From NCBI RefSeq assembly GCF_031458235.1, contig NZ_JAVDYB010000001.1, forward strand, positions 4,691,001 through 4,755,000: a stretch of 64,000 nucleotides of DNA, given 5' to 3'. The position numbers and the translations under genes are program-made. Every line of letters begins with the position of its first letter. The stretch's first letter is position 1. This DNA comes from Catenuloplanes atrovinosus. GTDB taxonomy: Bacteria > Actinomycetota > Actinomycetes > Mycobacteriales > Micromonosporaceae. Positions 34,832-42,989 of the stretch are shown here, piece by piece. The notes under the pieces are model-generated. The model did not search any database. It was not told the origin of the DNA and worked only from the letters and a program-made list of their open reading frames with translations.

Positions 34832-37825
34832 ATGCCAGCCTCACGCGTGCGTTTCCGGATCCTGGGCGGTGTGGAGCTGTGGGTCGACGAGGCACCGGCC
34901 GCGCTGCCGCGCCCCCGGCACCGCGCGGTCCTCGGCTACCTGTTGCTGAACGCGAATCGCGTGGTCACGGTGTCCGCGCTGACCGAGGCGCTGTGGGGCG
35001 GTGCCGCGCCCGCCACCGCCCGCAACCAGCTCCAGGCCGACGTCTCCGCGATCCGCCGGGCCGGTGGCGGCGCGCTCTTTCTGCTCAGCCGCAGCGGTGG
35101 ATACGTGCTGGAGGCCGGCCCGGACCAGCTCGACCACCTGCGGTTCACCGCGCTGACCGGGCAGGCCCGGGGGGCGCCCGCGGCCGAGCGGGTGCCGCTG
35201 CTGCGCGAGGCGCTCGCGCTGTGGCACGGCCCCGCGCTCGCGGACGCGGCCGGCGCCTATGTGGACGCCGCGCGGCTGCAGCTCGGCGAGGAGCGGCTAG
35301 CCGCCTGCGAGGATCTCTACGAGGCGGAGCTGGAGCTCGGCCGGCACCGCGAGATCGTGCCGGACCTGACCCGCGCGGCCCGGGACGAGCCGACCCGGGA
35401 ACGGCTGTGGGTCACGCTGATGCTGGCACTGCACCGCTGTGGCCGCCGCGCCGACGCGCTCGCGGCGGGCCGGGAGCTGCGCCGGTTCCTGGCGGACGAG
35501 CACGGGTTGGAGCCGGGCCCGGCGTTCCAGGAGGCCGAGCGGCTGATCCTGCGCGAGGAGGCCCCGCCCGCGGAGCCCGGGGTGCCCGCGCTGCTGCCAC
35601 CGGACATCGTGGACTTCACCGGCCGGGCCGCCGAGGTCGCGCAGCTCGACGCCGCGCTCGCCCCGATCGGCCGGCCGCTGCCGGTCGTCACGATCACCGG
35701 GATGGGCGGCGTCGGCAAGACCACGCTCGCGGTGCACGCGGCGCACCGGGCGGCCGGCGACTACCCGGGCGGGCAGTTGTTCGCCACGCTGCGCGGCACC
35801 GACCCCCGCCCGGTCGAGCCCGGCGACGTGCTGGCCCGGTTCCTGCGCGCGCTCGGCGTGGACGAGCGCGCGATCCCGATCGATCTGACCGAGCGCGCGG
35901 ACGCGTACCGGTCCCGGCTGGCCGGCCGCCGCGTGCTGGTGCTGCTGGACGACGCGGCCGACGAGGCGCAGATCCGCCCGCTGCTGCCCGGCGACGGCTC
36001 CTGCACCGCGATCGTCACCAGCCGCGCGGGCCTGGACGGCCTGGAGGGCGCGCGCCGCGTGCAGTTGGGCGTCTTCTCCGACGAGGAGGCGACGTCGCTG
36101 CTGGGCCGCGTCGCCGCGCCGCAGCGGGTGGCGCGCGAGCCCGCGGAGAGCGCCACCATCCTCCGGCTGTGCGGGCGGCTGCCGCTGGCGGTGCGGATCG
36201 CCGGCGCGCGGCTGCGCTCCCGGCCCGGCTGGCCCATGTCGCGGCTGGCCGTCGCGCTGCGCGACGAGCAGCGCCGGCTCGATCATCTGGTCGCCGGCGA
36301 CCTCGCGGTGCGTACGTCGATCTCGTCGAGCTACCGCGCGATCGGCGAGCCGGGGCGGCGGCTCGCCCGCCGGCTGAGCCTGTTCACCGTGCCGGACTTC
36401 CCGTCCTGGCTGGCCGCGGCCGTGGCCGGCGTGCCCGCGGCCGAGGCGGAGGACCTACTCGAACGGCTCGTCGACGCGCACCTGCTGCTGGACGCCGGCA
36501 CCGACGCCACCGGCGCCGGGCGATACCGCTTCCACGATCTGGTCCGCCTCTACCTGCGCGAACGCGCACTCTCCGAAGAACCGTCCGGGGGGACGGACGT
36601 GCTGCGCGCCGGCTTCGGCGCCTACCTCGGGCTGGCGCAGCGGATGGCCGCGCTCATCCCCGGGCCCTGCTACGCGGCGATCCACGGCACGTTCCCGGTC
36701 GTACCGGTGACCGCGTTGGACGACGTGGACCCGATCGACTGGTTCGCGGTCGAGCGCCTGTCGCTGCTGGCGGTGGTGCGGCACGCCTGCGACGCCGGTG
36801 AGATCGAGGCCGCGTTCGACCTGGCCGGCTGCATGGAGAAGTACTTCGACATCCGCGGCATCTACATCGACTGGCGGTCCACCAGTGACTACGTGCTGGC
36901 CGCCTGCCGCGCCGCCGGGCACCGCCTGGGCGAGGCCGTCATGCTGCGCGGCCTGACCGAGCTCGCGGCCTGGCACGAGGTGGACCACCCCGGCGAGGCG
37001 ATGGACCGCATGCTCGCGGACGCGGAGCAGACCGCCGCGCTGTTCGCCTCGCTCGGGCACGGTCCCGGCCTGTCCGACGCGGCCGTGATGAAGGCGTGGG
37101 CGCTGGCCGCGAAGGGCGAGTACGGCCCGGCCGCGTCCGCCGCCGAGCTGGCGATCCGGCTCGCCGAGGAGCACGACCACCTGGGCGGGCAGGCCCGCGC
37201 GCACGTGGCCAGCGCGGTCGTGCACGGCGAGTCGCTGAAGCTGGAGGTGGCCGAGAAGCACCTCGCCGTCGCGCTGCGGGTGGCCCGCGAGGTCGGCAAC
37301 CAGCGGTACGTCGCGACCGTGCTGCAGTTCATCGGCGTGCTCAACACCCGGGCCGGGCGCAACGACCTGGCGATCACCGCGCTGGACGAGTCGCTGCGCG
37401 TGCTGCGGCGGTACCAGGACCGGTACGCCGAGGTGCTCACGCTGCTCACGCTGGCCCGCGCGCATCTGCCCGACCCGTCCTCGCGCGGATACGCCACCGA
37501 GGCGCTGACCATCGCGCGCGAGTACAACCTGCCGCACCACACCGCGGACGCGCTCGGCGTGCTCGGCGCCGTCGAGCTCGCGGACGGCAACCACCGGAGC
37601 GCGGTCGACCACCTCTCCGCCTCGGTCCGGCTGTGGCGGCAGCGCGGGTGGGGCACGTTCCTGGCCGACGCGCTGCGCACGCTCGGCGACGCGCGGGCCG
37701 CGATCGACCCGGAGGCCGCGCTGGCCGCGTGGCGGGAGGCCCGGGACATCTACGCGGAGCTGGGCCACACGCCGAAGGTGGCGGAACTGGACGCACTCAT
37801 CGACCGGCAGGTCGCCTGCCGCTGA
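34832..37825 (+). CDS. AfsR/SARP-family transcriptional regulator (BTAD, NB-ARC, TPR)
   Basis: 997 residues. The N-terminal winged helix (about 1-95) has RFRILGGVELWVDEAPAALPRPRHRAVLGYLLLNANRVVTVSALTEALWG. The bacterial transcriptional activator domain is at about 98-245 (LREALALWHGPALADAAG). An NB-ARC/STAND ATPase follows, with P-loop GMGGVGKTT at about 290-298, VLVLLDDAADE (Walker B) and LCGRLPLAVRIAGARL (GxP). Winged-helix and TPR-like repeats extend to the C-terminus (about 690-990). AfsR-type proteins activate secondary-metabolite or stress genes and respond to phosphorylation or ligand. No biosynthetic cluster is next to it here, so it may be a pleiotropic regulator. The 3' end overlaps the convergent MerR gene by 29 bp. 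Confidence 0.93.
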   Translation: MPASRVRFRILGGVELWVDEAPAALPRPRHRAVLGYLLLNANRVVTVSALTEALWGGAAPATARNQLQADVSAIRRAGGGALFLLSRSGGYVLEAGPDQLDHLRFTALTGQARGAPAAERVPLLREALALWHGPALADAAGAYVDAARLQLGEERLAACEDLYEAELELGRHREIVPDLTRAARDEPTRERLWVTLMLALHRCGRRADALAAGRELRRFLADEHGLEPGPAFQEAERLILREEAPPAEPGVPALLPPDIVDFTGRAAEVAQLDAALAPIGRPLPVVTITGMGGVGKTTLAVHAAHRAAGDYPGGQLFATLRGTDPRPVEPGDVLARFLRALGVDERAIPIDLTERADAYRSRLAGRRVLVLLDDAADEAQIRPLLPGDGSCTAIVTSRAGLDGLEGARRVQLGVFSDEEATSLLGRVAAPQRVAREPAESATILRLCGRLPLAVRIAGARLRSRPGWPMSRLAVALRDEQRRLDHLVAGDLAVRTSISSSYRAIGEPGRRLARRLSLFTVPDFPSWLAAAVAGVPAAEAEDLLERLVDAHLLLDAGTDATGAGRYRFHDLVRLYLRERALSEEPSGGTDVLRAGFGAYLGLAQRMAALIPGPCYAAIHGTFPVVPVTALDDVDPIDWFAVERLSLLAVVRHACDAGEIEAAFDLAGCMEKYFDIRGIYIDWRSTSDYVLAACRAAGHRLGEAVMLRGLTELAAWHEVDHPGEAMDRMLADAEQTAALFASLGHGPGLSDAAVMKAWALAAKGEYGPAASAAELAIRLAEEHDHLGGQARAHVASAVVHGESLKLEVAEKHLAVALRVAREVGNQRYVATVLQFIGVLNTRAGRNDLAITALDESLRVLRRYQDRYAEVLTLLTLARAHLPDPSSRGYATEALTIAREYNLPHHTADALGVLGAVELADGNHRSAVDHLSASVRLWRQRGWGTFLADALRTLGDARAAIDPEAALAAWREARDIYAELGHTPKVAELDALIDRQVACR

Positions 37826-38246
37826 CCCGCCCGGGCCGCCGCTGCGCCGCCGCCAGGATGCGGCGGAACGTCGGGCACTCCAGGTGCCGCGGCGCCGGGC
37901 AGGCCGCGGCGTGCCGGAGCCCGTCGCGCAGCACGGTCAGCCGGCGGATCGTCCGGTCGAGGTCGTCCGCGCGGGTGCTGAGCAGCGCCCGGTCGATGGC
38001 CGGCTCGCCGTCCGGCCCGAACATGCCGGCGATCTCGTCCAGCGTGAAGCCCGCGTCCCGCCCGATCGCCACCAGCGCGAGCCGTTGCAGCACGTCGTCC
38101 GTGAACTGCCGGCGCAGCCCGCGGCGCCCGGACGACGCGATCAGCCCCTTCTCCTCGTAGTAGCGCAGCGCGGACACGGTCACGCCGGAGCGCGCGGCGA
38201 CCTCCGCGATGTCCAGGGTTGACCTCAAGTCCGCCTGAGGTGACAC
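37797..38246 (-). CDS. MerR family transcriptional regulator (SoxR-like)
   Basis: 149 residues from GTG 38246, which has GGGGAGA upstream; the ATG at 38279 would overlap the divergent gene. DIAEVAARSGVTVSALRYYEEKGLIASSGRRGLRRQFTDDVLQRLALVAIGRDAGFTLDEIAGMF (about residues 13-80) is a classical MerR domain. A coiled-coil follows, and HAAACPAPRHLECPTFRRIL has two Cys residues that might bind a ligand or iron-sulfur cluster, but they are not the SoxR CxxCxC pattern. It stands divergent to a methyltransferase, with its operator overlapping its own 5' end. Confidence 0.85.
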   Translation of the reverse strand: MSPQADLRSTLDIAEVAARSGVTVSALRYYEEKGLIASSGRRGLRRQFTDDVLQRLALVAIGRDAGFTLDEIAGMFGPDGEPAIDRALLSTRADDLDRTIRRLTVLRDGLRHAAACPAPRHLECPTFRRILAAAQRRPGRVSGRRPAGR

Positions 38247-38249
38247 GGT
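38219..38249 (+). promoter_or_regulatory. MerR operator/promoter of the methyltransferase gene
   Basis: ACCTCA-N8-TGAGGT (38222-38241) is an inverted repeat of the SoxR/MerR type. TTGACC (38219-38224) is a -35, and CACGGT lies 19 bp further on as a weak -10, the long spacer typical of MerR activators. The site overlaps the first codons of the MerR gene on the other strand. Confidence 0.68.
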
Positions 38250-38277
38250 GATCTCCCCTTGATCGTCGGAGGTCGTC

Positions 38278-39063
38278 ATGGACACATTGTGGAACGGGCG
38301 GGCCGGTGACGCGTGGACGCGGGCACAGGGCCTGCTGGACGCGCTCTTCCTGCCGCTGGAACGGCTCCTCGTCGAGCCGGTCACCGGCGGTGACGTGCTG
38401 GACGTGGGCTGCGGCACCGGTGCCACCACGGTCGCCGTGGCCCGCCGGGCCGGCCGGTGCACCGGCGTGGACGTCTCCGCCCGCATGATCGAGGCGGCCC
38501 GCGACCGCGGCTGCCCGGAGGCGACGTTCATCGTGGCGGACGCGCAGGAGCATGCGTTCGTACCGGCGTCGTTCGATCTGGTCATGTCCCGCTTCGGCGT
38601 GATGTTCTTCGCCGATCCGGTGCGCGCGTTCGCCAATCTGCGCCGCGCCGCCCGCCCCGGGGCCGGGTTGCGGTGCCTCGTCTGGCGCTCGGCCGCCGAG
38701 AACCCGTTCATGACCACCGCGGAGCACGCCGCCGCCCCGCTGCTGCCCGGCCTGCCGCCGCGCCGGCCCGACGGTCCCGGTCAGTTCGCCTTCGCCGAAC
38801 CGGACCGGGTCTCGCCGATGCTCCGGGAGGCCGGGTGGCGCGACGTCGCGTTCACGCCGGTGGACGTGGAGTGCGCGATGCCGGAGAGCGAGCTGACCGG
38901 TTACTTCACCCGTCTCGGCCCGGTGGGGCTGGTGCTGGCCGACGCGGACGAGGCCACGCGCGCCGCCGTGGTGGAGGCGGTCCGGCCCGCCTTCGCGCCG
39001 TACGTCCACGCGGACGAGGTGCGGTTCACGGCCGCCTGCTGGTTGCTCACCGCCGTTTCATGA
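38278..39063 (+). CDS. Class I SAM-dependent methyltransferase
   Basis: 261 residues. It starts MDTLWNGRAGDAWTRAQGLLDALF, the usual opening of UbiE/Methyltransf_25-like proteins. VLDVGCGTGATTVAVARRAGRCTGVDVS is motif I with the acidic residue of strand 2. ATFIVADAQEHAF and FDLVMSRFGVMFFADP are motifs II and IV. The N-terminal helix WNGxxGxAW suggests a small-molecule methyltransferase. The MerR regulator upstream and the inverted repeat between them suggest regulation by a small molecule that may be the substrate. GGAGG lies 6 bp before the ATG. The 3' end overlaps the next convergent gene by 17 bp. Confidence 0.88.
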   Translation: MDTLWNGRAGDAWTRAQGLLDALFLPLERLLVEPVTGGDVLDVGCGTGATTVAVARRAGRCTGVDVSARMIEAARDRGCPEATFIVADAQEHAFVPASFDLVMSRFGVMFFADPVRAFANLRRAARPGAGLRCLVWRSAAENPFMTTAEHAAAPLLPGLPPRRPDGPGQFAFAEPDRVSPMLREAGWRDVAFTPVDVECAMPESELTGYFTRLGPVGLVLADADEATRAAVVEAVRPAFAPYVHADEVRFTAACWLLTAVS

Positions 39064-39667
39064 TCACCAGTCCGGCGCGGATGAGCCCGAGCAGGAGCGG
39101 GTAGACGGCCGCGCGCTCGGCCAGGCCGATCAGGATGCCGGCGCCCGACATCAGCACCGCGAAGAAGACACCCAGGCCGACCAGGCCGAGCACGCCGAGC
39201 ACGACCAGCGGCCGGCCGCCCTCCCGGGCCGGCCCGATCCGGCCGAGCAGGATCACCAGGACGTTGCCGCCGACGATGGCCGCGAACGCGCCCAGCCCGT
39301 GGTAGTCGCCCGCGGCCGTCTCCTCGCCGGAGCCGGGGAAGAACGCGAGCAGCACGCCGCCGGCGGCCAGCACCGCGGCCATCAGGATCAGCGGCCAGCG
39401 CCGCCGGGCCGGCAGCAGCGTGACGCCGGCCAGGGCCGCGATGCCGAACAGAAAGAAGCCGGCGTTCATCACCCAGGCCAGCGGCGAGTACATGAACTGC
39501 CCGAACGCCTCGGCCGGGCCGCGCACGCCGAGGTTGCTGATGAAGTGGTGCGTGTAGCTGTACGGCGGGTCGGTCCACGCCGCGGCCGCGATGAACTCCG
39601 CGCCGAAGAAGATCGCGCCCGCCGCCACGAGCGCCGTCCCGGCGGCCCGCGTCCTGATGTCCGTCAT
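39047..39667 (-). CDS. DUF998-family membrane protein
   Basis: 206 residues with about six membrane helices. ALVAAGAIFFGAEFIAAAAWTDPPYSYTHHFISNLGV at the N-terminus is the DUF998 hallmark, with conserved SxxxHxISNLG-like residues. PLAWVMNAGFFLFGIAALAG, WPLILMAAVLAAGGVLLAFFPG and ALGVFFAVLMSGAGILIGLAERAAVYPLLLGL complete the set. It has GGGAGAGGG as ribosome binding site. Function unknown. Its promoter (TTGACC, 17-bp spacer, TACAGT) overlaps two TetR-type operator boxes shared with the divergent TetR gene. Confidence 0.85.
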   Translation of the reverse strand: MTDIRTRAAGTALVAAGAIFFGAEFIAAAAWTDPPYSYTHHFISNLGVRGPAEAFGQFMYSPLAWVMNAGFFLFGIAALAGVTLLPARRRWPLILMAAVLAAGGVLLAFFPGSGEETAAGDYHGLGAFAAIVGGNVLVILLGRIGPAREGGRPLVVLGVLGLVGLGVFFAVLMSGAGILIGLAERAAVYPLLLGLIRAGLVIMKRR

Positions 39668-39687
39668 GCTTCCCTCTCCCACGTTCG

Positions 39688-39733
39688 CTGTATCCGGATA
39701 CGAAACTGTAGCGGGATACAGTTTTGTGGTCAA
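39688..39733 (-). promoter_or_regulatory. DUF998 promoter with two CTGTA-N6-TACAG operators
   Basis: Minus-strand promoter: TTGACC (39728-39733), 17-bp spacer, TACAGT (39705-39710). CTGTA-N6-TACAG is perfect at 39706-39721 and has one mismatch at 39688-39703; start-to-start distance is 18 bp. The first box covers the -10, the second covers the start site. Confidence 0.78.
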
Positions 39734-39756
39734 TCCAGGTTCGGTAAGGTGGCCCG

Positions 39757-40374
39757 GTGGACACGCACGCACCGATCGGCCGGCGGGAACGGAAGAAGGC
39801 CGCCACGCGCGCCGCGATCGTGGACGCCGCGACGGCGCTGTTCCTGGAGCGCAGCTTCGACGACGTCACGGTGCGGGAGATCGCCGACCGCGCGGACGTC
39901 TCCCCCACCACCGTGTTCGCGCACTTCCCGCGCAAGGAGGCGCTGGTCTTCCACCACGAGGAGGCGCAGCACGAGCGCCTGGTCGCGGCCGTGCGCGACC
40001 GGCCGGCCGGCACGTCCGTCTCCGCCGCGCTGCACGCCCACTTCCGCGCCGAGCTGGCGGGCATGGACCTGGACCGCGAGGGTGCGTCCGGCCGCCTGTT
40101 CGCGCTCATCGACCAGACGCCCGCGCTTCAGGGCTACGCGACCCAGATGTGGCTGCGCCGCGAGGACGCGCTGACCGCCGCGCTCACCGACGAATTCGGC
40201 CTCCCCGAGCCCACGCCCGAGCTGCGCGCCTACGTCCGCTTCGCGCTCCAGCTCGAGCTCCTCGCCGACACCGACCCCGACCCCACCGCCACCCTCGACG
40301 CCGGCTTCCGCCTCCTCGACCACGGCTGGAACCACTACCTGACCCAGCGGTCACCCCACACCGACCCCGCGTGA
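39757..40374 (+). CDS. TetR/AcrR family regulator
   Basis: 205 residues from GTG 39757. RERKKAATRAAIVDAATALFLERSFDDVTVREIADRADVSPTTVFAHFPRKEALVF (about residues 9-64) is the DNA-binding domain, with the recognition helix VSPTTVFAHF. The rest is the helical ligand domain with several Arg/Glu pairs. It is divergent from the DUF998 gene and shares two CTGTA-N6-TACAG operators. No ribosome binding site is clear (AAGG only), suggesting a leaderless or weakly translated transcript. Confidence 0.9.
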   Translation: MDTHAPIGRRERKKAATRAAIVDAATALFLERSFDDVTVREIADRADVSPTTVFAHFPRKEALVFHHEEAQHERLVAAVRDRPAGTSVSAALHAHFRAELAGMDLDREGASGRLFALIDQTPALQGYATQMWLRREDALTAALTDEFGLPEPTPELRAYVRFALQLELLADTDPDPTATLDAGFRLLDHGWNHYLTQRSPHTDPA

Positions 40375-40547
40375 CCGCCGCCGCGCCCGTGGCGCCCGGT
40401 CCGTGACGGAACTGTGAAGGTCCCGGGCGGATGTGGTGCGTCCGGGTGTCCGCAGGCCGTTCGCCGCCTACCGTCCGAGGGCGAAACAGCAGCGTAGAGG
40501 CCCTGTCACAGATGGCGGGGCGGCGGTGCTCCAAGGGTGTGGAGGAC

Positions 40548-41039
40548 ATGGTGAGGGCCGACCTGGAGGAGATCTTCCGGGATGCCTACCCGAGGGTCGT
40601 GTCGGTCGCGGCGCGGGTGCTGGGTGGCCGGGACGAGGCGGAGGACGTGGCGCAGGAGGTGTTCCTGTCGTTCGGCCGGTCCGCGGTGCCGGCCGGGGAG
40701 GCGATCGGATGGCTGTGCGTCGCGGCGGCGCACACCGCGCTGAATCATCTGCGCTCCGGCCGCCGCCGCGCGGCCCGGGAGGCGGACGAGGTGCGGGCGG
40801 ATGCGGCGCCGGACGTCGCGGACACGGTCGTCACCCGGGAGGAGCGCCGCCGGGTGCGGGAGGCGCTGGCGAAGCTGCCGCGCAAGCAGGCGATCGCGCT
40901 GGTCCTGCGGCACAGCGGGCTCAGCTACGCCGAGGTCGCGGCCGCCCTCGACCTGTCCCCCAGCAGCGTCGGCACCACCGTCCGGCGCGCCGAAACCGCT
41001 CTGCGCAAGGAGTTGATCCGTCATGCGTCATCCCTCTGA
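40548..41039 (+). CDS. ECF RNA polymerase sigma factor
   Basis: 163 residues from ATG 40548; GTG 40551 is one codon later and has better spacing to GGAGG (40541-40545). Region 2 is IFRDAYPRVVSVAARVLGGRDEAEDVAQEVFLSFGRSAVPAGEAIGWLCVAAAHTALNHLRSGRRR (about residues 7-75). Region 4 is REALAKLPRKQAIALVLRHSGLSYAEVAAALDLSPSSVGTTVRRAETALRKEL (about 105-158). The next gene overlaps its 3' end and encodes an anti-sigma-like membrane protein, so the pair is a classical stimulus-response unit, here followed by an ABC transporter. An ECF-type target promoter could not be found with confidence upstream. Confidence 0.9.
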   Translation: MVRADLEEIFRDAYPRVVSVAARVLGGRDEAEDVAQEVFLSFGRSAVPAGEAIGWLCVAAAHTALNHLRSGRRRAAREADEVRADAAPDVADTVVTREERRRVREALAKLPRKQAIALVLRHSGLSYAEVAAALDLSPSSVGTTVRRAETALRKELIRHASSL

Positions 41040-42081
41040 GGGCATCCTGCGGCGGCTCGCCGACGAGCCGTCCGCCATCACCGACGCGGACCGCGCGCAC
41101 GTCGCGGACTGCCCGCTCTGCCGGGACGACCTCGCCACGGTACGCGACGAGGCCGCGCTGATCGGCGCGGCGCTGCGGACCGGGGCCGTCCCGGACGTCG
41201 ACGCGGGCTGGCGCCGGCTGTCGACCGCGTTCGCCGCGCCGATGACGGCCGCGGAGGCGGTCCGCGCGGAGACCGGGCGGACTCGCCGGGCGCTGCGGCG
41301 CGGCCCGCTGGTCGCGGTCGCCGCCGTGGTCGCGGTGCTCACCGGCGCCACCGCGGCCGTGGCCACGGACTGGCTGCGCGTGTTCCACACCGAGGAGATC
41401 GCGCCGATCACCGTCAGCCAGGCGGACCTGCTCGCGCTGCCGGACCTGTCCGCGTACGGCGACGTCGAGGTCACCGAGGAGCCGCACGTGCGCGAGGTGG
41501 CCGACGCCGCGGCCGCCCGGGAGGCGACCGGCCTGGCCGTCCCCCGGGTGGACGCGCTGCCGCGCGGCGTCGGCGGCGACCCGGCCTACCAGGTGGGCGA
41601 CCGTACCACCGTGATCTTCACGTTCGAGGCCGGCGAGGCCGGCGGGCCGACGCCGCCACCCGGCCTGGACGGCAGCCGCTTCCGGCTGACCGCGGGCCCC
41701 GGCGTCGCGGCGGTCTGGGCGGAGGACCGGGGCGTGCCGTCGCTGATCGTCGGGCGGGCCGTCGCGCCGGTGGCCTACGCCGACTCCGGCGTCGACTTCG
41801 CGACCGCGCGCGACTACCTGCTGTCGCTGTCCGGCCTGCCCGAGGACGTGGCCGGGCAGTTGCGGCGGTTCACCGGCGACGGTACGACGCTGCCGCTGCA
41901 CGTCATGGACGAGAAGCTGACCAGCGCGCCCGCGGACGTGAACGGCGTGCCGGCCACCGTGATCACCTCCCGGGACGGCGTGCTCGCGGCCGCGGTGTGG
42001 GTGGAGAACGGCGTGGTCACGGCCGTGGCCGGGTCGCTGAGCGCGGACGAGGTGCTGACCGTGGCGCGGGGCCTGCGGTGA
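41023..42081 (+). CDS. Putative anti-sigma factor, single-pass membrane protein
   Basis: 352 residues; the start overlaps the sigma gene by 17 bp. The N-terminus HVADCPLCRDDLATV (about residues 26-40) is a HxxxCxxC zinc-binding anti-sigma (ZAS) motif. GPLVAVAAVVAVLTGATAAVATDWL (about 93-118) is the only membrane helix, and the remaining 230 residues lie outside. That domain includes DALPRGVGGDPAYQVGDRTTVIFTFEAG and a central GLDGSRFRLTAGPGVAAVW, resembling no named domain that I recognise. It should hold the sigma factor until an extracytoplasmic signal arrives. Co-translation with the ABC ATPase (GTGA) links it to transport. Confidence 0.85.
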   Translation: MRHPSEGILRRLADEPSAITDADRAHVADCPLCRDDLATVRDEAALIGAALRTGAVPDVDAGWRRLSTAFAAPMTAAEAVRAETGRTRRALRRGPLVAVAAVVAVLTGATAAVATDWLRVFHTEEIAPITVSQADLLALPDLSAYGDVEVTEEPHVREVADAAAAREATGLAVPRVDALPRGVGGDPAYQVGDRTTVIFTFEAGEAGGPTPPPGLDGSRFRLTAGPGVAAVWAEDRGVPSLIVGRAVAPVAYADSGVDFATARDYLLSLSGLPEDVAGQLRRFTGDGTTLPLHVMDEKLTSAPADVNGVPATVITSRDGVLAAAVWVENGVVTAVAGSLSADEVLTVARGLR

Positions 42082-42989
42082 CCGCCGCGCTCACCGCCGG
42101 GCCGGTGACCGCCACCAGCCCGGCCGTCTGGGCGGACGGGCTGCGCAAACGCTACCGGCGCCGGGTCGCGGTGGACGGGGTGTCGTTCACGGTCGGCCGC
42201 GGCGAGGTGCTCGGCCTGCTCGGGCCGAACGGCGCCGGCAAGACCACGGTGATCAAGATGCTGCTCGGCCTGGTGCACCCGGACGCGGGCGAGACCATGC
42301 TGCTCGGCCGCCCGTCCCGCGACCCGCGCTCCCGGGCCGCGGTCGGCTACCTGCCCGAGCTGTTCCGCTACCAGCCGTGGCTGACCGCGGCCGAGGTGCT
42401 GACCCTGCACGCCCGGCTGGCCGGCACCCGGGACCCGGACCGGGACGTGCTCGGCGCGGTCGGGCTCGCGGACCGCGCGGGGGACCGGGTCGGCGGCTTC
42501 TCCAAGGGCATGCAGCAGCGCCTGGGCCTGGCCGTGGCGCTGGTCGCCCGCCCGGAGCTGGTGGTCCTGGACGAGCCGACCAGCGCGCTCGACCCGATCG
42601 GCCGCGCCGACGTCCGTGACCTGCTGCTGGCGCTGCGGGAGCGCGGCGTGGCCGTGCTGCTCAACTCGCACCTGATCGGCGAGGTGGAGCGCGTCTGCGA
42701 CCGCGTCGTCATCCTGGACAAGGGGCGGGTGGCCGCGTCCGGCACGCTCCCGGAGCTGCTCGGCGCCCGGGAGCTGCGGCTGCGCCTGGACGCGGTCGGC
42801 GACGCGGCGGCGGCCCGGCTCGGCCACGTGACGGCCCGGGACGGGGACTGGTGGACGATCGCGCTGCCGGACGACGTACCGGCGCTGATCTCTGATCTCG
42901 TGGGTCTGGGTGTGCGCGTGCACGCGGTCGAGCCCGGCCGGATCAGCCTGGAGGACCGTCTGCTCACCATCCTGCGAGGGAACCGATGA
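42078..42989 (+). CDS. ABC transporter ATP-binding protein (drug/lantibiotic-type)
   Basis: 303 residues from GTG 42078, overlapping the anti-sigma stop. Walker A GPNGAGKTT, Q-loop YLPELFRYQP, signature GFSKGMQQRLGLAVAL, Walker B LVVLDEPTSALDP and the H-loop LNSHLIGEVE are all present. The FSKGM signature and the YLPE Q-loop are typical of DrrA/CcmA/NatA-type ATPases that export drugs, lipids or peptides. The C-terminal 75 residues form the regulatory domain of this group. With the permease after it, it forms a two-gene exporter under control of the sigma/anti-sigma pair. Confidence 0.92.
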   Translation: MTAALTAGPVTATSPAVWADGLRKRYRRRVAVDGVSFTVGRGEVLGLLGPNGAGKTTVIKMLLGLVHPDAGETMLLGRPSRDPRSRAAVGYLPELFRYQPWLTAAEVLTLHARLAGTRDPDRDVLGAVGLADRAGDRVGGFSKGMQQRLGLAVALVARPELVVLDEPTSALDPIGRADVRDLLLALRERGVAVLLNSHLIGEVERVCDRVVILDKGRVAASGTLPELLGARELRLRLDAVGDAAAARLGHVTARDGDWWTIALPDDVPALISDLVGLGVRVHAVEPGRISLEDRLLTILRGNR

